Below, piece by piece: positions 57,688 through 64,000 of a stretch of 64,000 bases of DNA. The stretch's first letter is position 1. Each line of letters opens with the position of its first letter. Position numbers and translations under genes: made by a program. The notes beneath the pieces are model-generated. The model saw nothing but the letters and a program-made list of their open reading frames with translations. It did no database searches and was not told the origin of the DNA. Origin of the DNA: Gordonia sediminis (GTDB lineage: Bacteria > Actinomycetota > Actinomycetes > Mycobacteriales > Mycobacteriaceae); contig RZUM01000017.1 of assembly GCA_004193205.1 (NCBI GenBank), forward strand, positions 46,565 to 110,564, given 5' to 3'.

Positions 57688-57727
57688 GTGTTGAAGCACA
57701 CAACTGTTACGAATAGTGAGGGCTTTC

Positions 57728-59560
57728 ATGAAGCTGCAGAAGCGAACAGCCGGACCTCGCGGCACCGTCGGCTCGGCGGCCGAGTTCGACGTCCCGACCG
57801 AAGTGGACGTCGTCGTAGTCGGGTCCGGCGCATCCGGCATGGCGGCCGCACTCAGCGCTGCCGCCAAGGGAGCCAGCGTCCTGGTCCTGGAGTCCGAGCA
57901 CCTTGTCGGTGGGACCTCCGCAATCTCCGGCGGCGCCATCTGGGTCCCGAACCACGGCTACTCATATGGGGCACTCGGAGCCTCCGACTCTCGTGAAGAG
58001 GCTCGGATCTACCTGATGGGCGAGGGCCGCGACGAAACCCTCGACCCGGAGGTCATCGATGCCTTCCTCGACTCCTCCCCGAAGGTCGCCCGCTTCGTCG
58101 AAGACGTCACCGGACTGCGCTGGATTCCCGTTGCGTGGCCGGACTACACGTCCGACATCCGCGGCGCTTCGAACTTCCGCTCACTGTTCCCCGCACCCTT
58201 CTCGCCCGACGGCCTCGGCGCGGACGCCGCACTGGTACATCCCCCGAAGAAGTCCGGCATGGCGCGTAACCCGTTGCCGCTGTGGCTGATGAACGGCATC
58301 CAGAGTGTGTGGCTCGGCGGCTACGCCCTGATCGGAGCAATGCTCGAGGGCGCGCTCGACGTGGGCGTCCAGGTCCGTACCGAGACCCGTGTCACCCGCC
58401 TGCTACACAGTTCCGGAGCCGTGACCGGTGTCGAGGTCGACACACCGCGGGGCACCACTACCGTCTCCGCAGCACGTGGCGTCGTCCTGGCCTCGGGAGG
58501 TTTCGAGGGTTCGGCGGACCTGACGTCCAAGCACCTCGGCGGACAGTTCCCGGTCCAGGTCAGCGTCAAAGGCCATCATGGTGACGCCGTCCAGATGGTC
58601 ACCGATGTGGGCGCCGACCTCGTCGGCATGGATCAGGCATGGTGGATGCCGGGTATCCAGGTTCCGGGCGAGGAACTCGACGACACCCCGATCAGCCGTC
58701 TCGTCCAGGGTGAGCGTGCCCTGCCGCACACCATCATGGTCAACCGGAAGGGTGAGCGTTTCGGCAACGAGGCGGCGTCGTACAACGACCTCGGCGCGGT
58801 GATGCGCGAAGCCGATCCGGAGACCGGCGAGATGCTCAACGAAACCGCGTGGATGATCTTCGACGAGTACTACCACCAGCGCTACGCGTTCCTCAGCACC
58901 CCGCCGGGCGGCGAGTACCCGTCGATCGTCGAGAGCGCGCCCACCCTGGAAGCACTGGCAGACAAGTGCGGCATCGACCCTGCCGGGCTGGCCAAGACGG
59001 TCCGCGAGTACAACCCCGAGGCGGCAAAGGGTCGTGACCCGTGGTTCGGCCGCGGCACCACGACATTCGAACGATTCTTCGGCGACCACAACCCGTTCCT
59101 GGGTCGCCTGTCGTGGAACGCCTGGTCGCCGCGCCTCGCCGAGCGCAGCCGTTTGTCGCTCGCCAAGCTCATCGGCCCGATCGCCGGCTTCGTGATGGCC
59201 TTCTTCTCCAAGTCCCGTCGGGGCGACCTGATGCGCCGCTGCCTGGTCCGCCCGCTCGCAATGGTCATGCGTCCGGCCCTGAAGAACCCGGCATCGGGGG
59301 CACTGGGTCCCGTCGACCAGCCGCCCTACTACGCGGTGAAGGTCGAAGCGAGTGCGATCGGCACACTGGGCGGTCCGCGCACCGATGCGAAGGGCCGCGT
59401 CCTCGATCTCGAGGGCGACGCGATCACGGGGCTGTATGCAGCCGGAAATGTCGGTGGTGCAACGACTCTCGGGTTCTACGGGGGTGCCGGCGGCACGATC
59501 GTTCTCGGCGTGGTGTTCGGGTATCTTGCCGGCGAAGACGCCGCCACCCGGTCCATCTGA
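57728..59560 (+). CDS. FAD-binding dehydrogenase of the 3-ketosteroid delta1-dehydrogenase/fumarate reductase type
   Basis: A 610-residue flavoprotein. The FAD Rossmann motif V-V-V-V-G-S-G-A-S-G-M-A-A-A is near residue 28 and G-G-T-S-A-I-S-G-G-A near residue 60, as in KstD. The second half has A-L-P-H-T-I-M-V-N-R-K-G-E-R-F near residue 335, and the C-terminal FAD loop is G-L-Y-A-A-G-N-V-G-G-A-T near residue 570. Between about 445 and 535 there is an insertion relative to simple KstD enzymes, with a hydrophobic stretch (I-G-P-I-A-G-F-V-M-A-F-F) that could touch the membrane. It probably introduces a C=C bond next to a ring ketone. GAGG lies 6 nt before ATG 57728. First gene of a three-gene unit. 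Confidence 0.88.
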   Translation: MKLQKRTAGPRGTVGSAAEFDVPTEVDVVVVGSGASGMAAALSAAAKGASVLVLESEHLVGGTSAISGGAIWVPNHGYSYGALGASDSREEARIYLMGEGRDETLDPEVIDAFLDSSPKVARFVEDVTGLRWIPVAWPDYTSDIRGASNFRSLFPAPFSPDGLGADAALVHPPKKSGMARNPLPLWLMNGIQSVWLGGYALIGAMLEGALDVGVQVRTETRVTRLLHSSGAVTGVEVDTPRGTTTVSAARGVVLASGGFEGSADLTSKHLGGQFPVQVSVKGHHGDAVQMVTDVGADLVGMDQAWWMPGIQVPGEELDDTPISRLVQGERALPHTIMVNRKGERFGNEAASYNDLGAVMREADPETGEMLNETAWMIFDEYYHQRYAFLSTPPGGEYPSIVESAPTLEALADKCGIDPAGLAKTVREYNPEAAKGRDPWFGRGTTTFERFFGDHNPFLGRLSWNAWSPRLAERSRLSLAKLIGPIAGFVMAFFSKSRRGDLMRRCLVRPLAMVMRPALKNPASGALGPVDQPPYYAVKVEASAIGTLGGPRTDAKGRVLDLEGDAITGLYAAGNVGGATTLGFYGGAGGTIVLGVVFGYLAGEDAATRSI

Positions 59561-59585
59561 CATCTCGACGACAGGGAGACGAGCA

Positions 59586-60587
59586 GTGTCCACGAATTCC
59601 GTGCTGACAATCGTGGACCTCGATTCACCCGGGGCGCCGCCGCACGAGCTCGACTCGTTCGGCGGCGTCATCGTCGCGGTCAGCTCGGGCGACTCGATTC
59701 CAGCAGGTTCGGTCGCCGACGCATGGGCACATCAGGCATCGTTCACAATCGGGGCATCGTTCGCGATCGGCGAGACCGACACCGACGACTCACGTCTGGT
59801 CCGGGTTGATTCGGTCGACGAAACCCTCGAGCAGATCCGCAAGACGGTGTCGGCGAACCCGGCCGCCGCCCAGATCTGCGACGACGTGTTGCGCGCGAAC
59901 CTCCCCGGAACCGGCACACGGCAGGGACTCACCACCGAGTCGCTCGCCTATTCGACACTTCAGGCCGGCCCGGAGTTTGCTCGGTGGCTCGCGGCCAAGG
60001 GGCGCTGCGCTCGCCACGAGCAAGACGACGCCGTGCTGCTCGATCGCGTCGATGACACCGTAACGATCACCTTCAATCGGCCCGACCGGCACAATGCGTT
60101 CAGCAACGCTCTGCGCGCAGGCCTCATCGACGGGCTGCAAACAGTGCTCGCCGATGAGTCGATCACGTCGGTCGTATTCACCGGCAACGGCCGATCATTC
60201 TGCAGCGGTGGTGATCTCGTAGAGTTCGGTCTGCTGACCGATCCCGCCGACGCGCATCTGGCTCGCACCCGCCACAGCCCGGCGCTGCTGCTCGACGCAG
60301 TGCGCGAACGGCTCGGGGCGCGGTTCCGCGTCGACATCCACGGCGCTGTGCTCGGCAGCGGCCTCGAGATGGCCGCGTACTGCGGGACCGTCGTCGCCCG
60401 CCCGGACACCGTGTTCGGACTGCCCGAACTGGGTCTCGGCCTCATCCCCGGCGCGGGCGGCACCGTCAGCATTCCGCGGCGCGTCGGCCGCTGGCGCACT
60501 GGATATCTCGCGATGTCCGGGCGGCGGATCGACGCGCAAACGGCACGGGCGTGGGGGCTCGTCGACCGCGTCGTCGAGGTCTCGTGA
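59586..60587 (+). CDS. Crotonase-family protein with N-terminal extension and short C-terminus
   Basis: A 333-residue protein. Residues 1 to about 150 (starting V-S-T-N-S-V-L-T-I-V-D-L) show no typical crotonase motif, though the pattern could be a degenerate crotonase-like half. From about 155 the crotonase core is clear: D-D-T-V-T-I-T-F-N-R-P, F-C-S-G-G-D-L-V near residue 205, H-G-A-V-L-G-S-G-L-E near residue 252, and F-G-L-P-E-L-G-L-G-L-I-P-G near residue 278. It ends at G-L-V-D-R-V-V-E-V, without the usual C-terminal helices. GTG 59586 has AGGGAG about 9 nt upstream. Hydratase or isomerase of a CoA ester is likely. Confidence 0.85.
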   Translation: MSTNSVLTIVDLDSPGAPPHELDSFGGVIVAVSSGDSIPAGSVADAWAHQASFTIGASFAIGETDTDDSRLVRVDSVDETLEQIRKTVSANPAAAQICDDVLRANLPGTGTRQGLTTESLAYSTLQAGPEFARWLAAKGRCARHEQDDAVLLDRVDDTVTITFNRPDRHNAFSNALRAGLIDGLQTVLADESITSVVFTGNGRSFCSGGDLVEFGLLTDPADAHLARTRHSPALLLDAVRERLGARFRVDIHGAVLGSGLEMAAYCGTVVARPDTVFGLPELGLGLIPGAGGTVSIPRRVGRWRTGYLAMSGRRIDAQTARAWGLVDRVVEVS

Positions 60588-60626
60588 CCACATCCACCCA
60601 TCCATGTTCCGTAGATAGGCATAAGC

Positions 60627-63431
60627 ATGACGGCTGAGTCCGATCACCTCTGCGCCGAACTGCGCGCCGTCGGACTCGAGGTCCGGGCCGACGCAGGTAC
60701 TCGGGCGATGTACTCGTCGGACGCGTCCCTGTACCGCATTCCACCGCGGGCCGTGGTGCGCCCACGCAGCGTCGACGACGTCCTCGCGGCATTGTCCGTC
60801 GGGCGCGAGTACGGAGTACCCATCACCGCGCGCGGGGCCGGCACGTCTGTCGCGGGCAACGCCGTCGGGCCCGGGATCGTGCTCGACTTCTCCCGCCACC
60901 TCAATCGCGTGATCTCGGTCGACCCGACCTCGCAGACCGCGGTGGTCGAAGCCGGCACGGTGCATGCGACGCTCCAGAAGGCGGCCGCCGCAAGCGGTCT
61001 GCGCTTCGGTCCGGACCCGTCGACGCACCCGCGCTGCACGATCGGCGGGATGATCGGCAACAACGCATGCGGTTCCCGTTCCCTGGCCTACGGGCGCACC
61101 TCCGACAACGTCGCCGGGCTCGAGGTGATCATGGCGAACGGGGACCGGTTGGTGACCGGCTACGACGAGACGGGATCGTTCACTCGAGGCGCCGATGGCG
61201 TGCTGGCCGCGGTTCGCTCCTCGATGTCGCATCACCTGGCGACGGCACGTACCGAGTTCGATCGGTTCGGGCGACAGGTGTCCGGCTATGCCGTGCATCA
61301 CCTGCTCCCCGAGCGATTCGACATGACGCAGGCACTCGTCGGGTCGGAGGGAACTCTCGGCATCGTCACGCAGGCGACGGTGAAGCTGGTGACCGATGCG
61401 CCGGTCCGGGTGGTCGTCGTCCTCGGTTTCGCGACGATCGTCGACGCCGGGCGAGCTGCCCCTGCGGTCGTCGAGCATCGCCCGACGGCGTGTGAGGGGC
61501 TCGATTCGCGGTTGGTGGACGTTCTTCGCTCACGACGAGGCGATGGCGCGGTCCCCGACCTTCCTTCCGGACGGGCATGGTTGTTCGTCGAACTGGCCGG
61601 CGACCGGCTCGACGACGTGCGTGCACGTGCCGAGGCGCTGGCCGGGGCCGCGCTCGGCGAATCATCCATGGTCGTCACCGATCCCGTCGTCGCCGCTGGT
61701 CTCTGGCGGATCCGCGAGGACGGCGCCGGACTCGCCGGCCGGGCGCCGTCCGACAAGCCGGCGTGGCCAGGTTGGGAGGACGCGGCCGTGCCGCCCGCTC
61801 AGCTCGGGGCATACCTGGCCCGCTTCGACGACCTTGTCGCCGAGTACGGGATGACATCGGCGCCCTTCGGCCATTTCGGCGAGGGGTGTATGCACGTGCG
61901 CCTCGACCTGCCCTTCGACCGCCCCGACGGCACTCGGGTGATGCGCGAGTTCCTCACCGACGCAGCCCAACTCGTCGGCGGTTTCGGCGGCTCGCTATCC
62001 GGCGAACATGGTGACGGCCGCGCTCGATCCGAGCTCCTGCCGCATATGTACTCCGCGGACGCGATCGCCTTGTTCGGTGCTGTCAAGCACGCGTTCGACC
62101 CGTCGAATCTCCTCAACCCCGGTGTCCTCGTGGATCCGGAGCCGATCGACGCGCATGTGCGCCCGGCTGCCCGGTTTCCCGTCCTGGATCTCGCTCTGGC
62201 CTACCCGCACGACGGCGGAAGCCTGACACAGGCCGTTCACCGCTGCACCGGAGTCGGGAAATGCCGGGCAGACAACTCCGGGTCCGGCGGTGTCATGTGC
62301 CCGTCCTACCAGGCGACTCGCGAGGAAAAGGACTCCACACGGGGCCGAGCGCGGGTTCTGCAAGAGGTGGTTCGCGGCGAACTGTCGTGGACCGATCCGT
62401 CGGTGCACGACGCGATGGACCTGTGCCTCTCGTGCAAGGGCTGTTCGTCCGACTGCCCCACCGGCATCGATATGGCCACCTACAAGTCGGAGGTGCTACA
62501 GCAGAAGTACCGTGGGCATCTGCGGCCACGCTCCCACTACAGCCTGGGCAAGCTTCCGATGTGGGCTCGTCTCGCCGGGCGGCTGCCGCGTCTCACCAAC
62601 CTCCTGGTCACCGTCCCCGGTATCTCACACGTGTCGCTGCTGGCCTCGGGCGTCGACGCCCGCCGATCGATCCCGCGCTTTGCTCGGCACCCGTTCCGGC
62701 GCAACTTCCGACCAGTGGTCAGCGAACGCACACCAGTCGTACTGTTCGCCGATTCATTCTCGGACGCTTTCGATCCCGAGGTCGCGCAAGCCACGGTCCG
62801 GGTGCTTCGCGCCGCAGGCTACGAGCCGCAGCTCCCGTCGTCTCAGGTGTGCTGCGGCCTCACCTGGATCACCACCGGTCAACTCGACTCCGCGCGAAAG
62901 ATCCTCGGCCGGACAGTCGCCATTCTCGCCGACGACACCCTCGGCGGAACCCCGATCGTCGGTATCGAGCCGTCATGCACTGCGGTGCTGCGCAAAGACA
63001 TCCACGATCTCCTGCCCGGCGACGAGCGTGCTGCGGCGGTGTCGGCTCGCATCCACACACTTGCCGAACTTCTGAACGCGACGCCGAACTGGTCACCCCC
63101 GGATCTCACCGGGACGGAAATCGTGGCTCAACCACACTGCCACCACCATTCGGTCCTGGGTTGGGACGCGGACGCGCAGCTACTCAAGGCCAGCGGCGCA
63201 CAGATTCGCACAGTGGCCGGCTGCTGTGGACTCGCCGGCAACTTCGGTGTGGAACGCGGGCACTACGAGGTGTCGGTCGCCGTCGCCGAGCAAAACCTTC
63301 TTCCCGCGGTCGACGCCTCTCCTGATGCCGTGGTTCTCGCAGACGGATTCTCGTGCAGAACACAACTCGCCGACCTCCGCGACCGACCAGCGCTGCACCT
63401 CGCGCAACTGATCGATGAGGCGACGGTGTGA
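60627..63431 (+). CDS. FAD-linked oxidase fused to Fe-S/CCG domain (D-2-hydroxyglutarate/glycolate dehydrogenase-like)
   Basis: A 934-residue multidomain dehydrogenase. Residues about 30-260 are a PCMH-type FAD domain (T-A-R-G-A-G-T-S-V-A-G-N-A-V-G near residue 70). The FAD-oxidase C domain follows to about 520, with G-H-F-G-E-G-C-M-H-V near residue 420. A two-cluster ferredoxin-like region has C-T-G-V-G-K-C near residue 540 and C-L-S-C-K-G-C-S-S-D-C-P near residue 600. Last are two CCG-type motifs, V-C-C-G-L-T-W near residue 740 and G-C-C-G-L-A-G-N-F-G near residue 867, like the GlpC/HdrB Cys-rich domain. It would oxidise a 2-hydroxy acid and pass electrons through Fe-S clusters to the respiratory chain. 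ATG 60627 follows the crotonase by 39 nt. Confidence 0.92.
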   Translation: MTAESDHLCAELRAVGLEVRADAGTRAMYSSDASLYRIPPRAVVRPRSVDDVLAALSVGREYGVPITARGAGTSVAGNAVGPGIVLDFSRHLNRVISVDPTSQTAVVEAGTVHATLQKAAAASGLRFGPDPSTHPRCTIGGMIGNNACGSRSLAYGRTSDNVAGLEVIMANGDRLVTGYDETGSFTRGADGVLAAVRSSMSHHLATARTEFDRFGRQVSGYAVHHLLPERFDMTQALVGSEGTLGIVTQATVKLVTDAPVRVVVVLGFATIVDAGRAAPAVVEHRPTACEGLDSRLVDVLRSRRGDGAVPDLPSGRAWLFVELAGDRLDDVRARAEALAGAALGESSMVVTDPVVAAGLWRIREDGAGLAGRAPSDKPAWPGWEDAAVPPAQLGAYLARFDDLVAEYGMTSAPFGHFGEGCMHVRLDLPFDRPDGTRVMREFLTDAAQLVGGFGGSLSGEHGDGRARSELLPHMYSADAIALFGAVKHAFDPSNLLNPGVLVDPEPIDAHVRPAARFPVLDLALAYPHDGGSLTQAVHRCTGVGKCRADNSGSGGVMCPSYQATREEKDSTRGRARVLQEVVRGELSWTDPSVHDAMDLCLSCKGCSSDCPTGIDMATYKSEVLQQKYRGHLRPRSHYSLGKLPMWARLAGRLPRLTNLLVTVPGISHVSLLASGVDARRSIPRFARHPFRRNFRPVVSERTPVVLFADSFSDAFDPEVAQATVRVLRAAGYEPQLPSSQVCCGLTWITTGQLDSARKILGRTVAILADDTLGGTPIVGIEPSCTAVLRKDIHDLLPGDERAAAVSARIHTLAELLNATPNWSPPDLTGTEIVAQPHCHHHSVLGWDADAQLLKASGAQIRTVAGCCGLAGNFGVERGHYEVSVAVAEQNLLPAVDASPDAVVLADGFSCRTQLADLRDRPALHLAQLIDEATV

Positions 63432-63605
63432 GCGGCCGTATCATCTTCGTCGATCGGGATCAGGGCGCGGGCACGCTACACGGTTTTCTTGAACGAGGTG
63501 GGTGGAACCGATGGTCTGCAAACGCCGCAACTGCCCGGTTTCCCGCTGTAGCCTTCACAAGGAGGCCGCAGACCCACGATCAGTACGCCCGAAAGGAAGT
63601 TCGAT

Positions 63606-64000
63606 ATGGGCACCGTGACTGAAATGGACTCTCGCACTGAGGAAGCCATTGGCGGAGGCGACGACGTCGGTCTGTCCCTCGGGGCGTCGGAGGTGTGGCG
63701 CGCCCTCGCCGGGGCGTTTGGGCAGGGCAGGGTGGTGGCCCGCACCGGGCTGCAACTCGGAGGTGAGTTGGCAAAGATCACCGTCGGGCGCTCCTCGGTG
63801 GCGCCGGCCAAGGGAGATCGACGCTTCGCCGATCCGGCCTGGCAGACGAATCCGGTCTTTCACCGGATCGTGCAGACCTACCTGGCCTCGACGGGCGCGC
63901 TGGGTGAGGTCGTCGATGAGTGGGCGGGCAAGGGAGACAATCCTGCACGTGGCCACCAGGCGAAGTTCGCGGCCTCGATACTGACCTCGGCTGTCGCGCC
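63606..64000 (+). CDS. PHA synthase-like (PhaC) protein, N-terminal part, runs off the window
   Basis: The frame from ATG 63606 is open to the end of the window (131 complete codons). AAAGGAAG lies just upstream of the ATG. The visible part matches the N-terminal domain of polyhydroxyalkanoate synthases, with G-D-R-R-F-A-D-P-A-W-Q-T-N-P-V-F near residue 70 and I-V-Q-T-Y-L-A-S-T after it. The catalytic alpha/beta-hydrolase domain with its Cys box lies beyond the window. In actinobacteria PhaC-like proteins may make PHA or act on lipid CoA thioesters. The 174-nt gap before it holds no gene I can support. Confidence 0.8.
   Translation, partial: MGTVTEMDSRTEEAIGGGDDVGLSLGASEVWRALAGAFGQGRVVARTGLQLGGELAKITVGRSSVAPAKGDRRFADPAWQTNPVFHRIVQTYLASTGALGEVVDEWAGKGDNPARGHQAKFAASILTSAVA

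Overview
The window is about 64 kb of GC-rich DNA with dense genes, frequent GTG starts, many 4-nt ATGA/GTGA gene overlaps and long accidental open frames on the opposite strand. Gene content (FprB-type ferredoxin reductase, DUF35/thiolase pair, paired acyl-CoA dehydrogenases, CaiB-type CoA transferases, P450 with a 3Fe-4S-type ferredoxin, an F420-type luciferase-like oxidoreductase, a PHA-synthase-like protein) points to a Mycobacteriales actinobacterium of the Gordonia/Rhodococcus/Mycobacterium type. Genus is not decidable from what I can see. No tRNA, rRNA, CRISPR array or transposase was found.

Region 1 (1-15.1 kb) is miscellaneous. It holds the 3' part of a LacI regulator, a sugar-porter MFS transporter with a near-perfect palindromic operator, and a universal stress protein. 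Next comes a two-gene unit of an alpha/beta hydrolase and a 1408-residue caspase-like/STAND-NTPase/WD40 protein, which looks like a conflict or regulated-death module. The rest is a carboxymuconolactone decarboxylase-family protein, a fatty-acid desaturase, a divergent EamA exporter/LysR pair, an AMIN-like lipoprotein and a drug-type MFS exporter.

Region 2 (15.1-63.4 kb) is a large catabolic island for a substrate degraded through CoA thioesters, probably an isoprenoid- or sterol-like or other alicyclic compound. The exact substrate is not shown. Its core is a 12-gene operon on the minus strand (44714 down to 32909): NTF2-like protein, P450, ferredoxin, acyl-CoA dehydrogenase, SDR, two CoA transferases, thiolase, DUF35 protein, two more acyl-CoA dehydrogenases and ferredoxin reductase. 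The thiolase/DUF35 and acyl-CoA-dehydrogenase pairs recall the igr cholesterol side-chain operon of mycobacteria. Around it are a second P450 operon with an amidohydrolase, an acyl-CoA synthetase operon with FprB and a MaoC protein, and two ABC importers plus one orphan binding protein. Further genes encode a GntR regulator, a ThDP enzyme, dehydrogenases, an arylsulfatase, a KstD-like flavoprotein, crotonases and a large FAD/Fe-S dehydrogenase.

The unifying signal is a recurring palindromic element, roughly ATTCCTCATGATNATT with TCATGA at its centre. It sits in the 17-bp spacer between -35 and -10, or on the -10 box, at about ten promoters from 20.3 to 57.7 kb. It implies one regulon under one repressor. 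The only regulator gene inside the island is the FadR-type GntR at 31983-32786, which is the first candidate.

The window ends inside a PHA-synthase-like gene (63606 onward).
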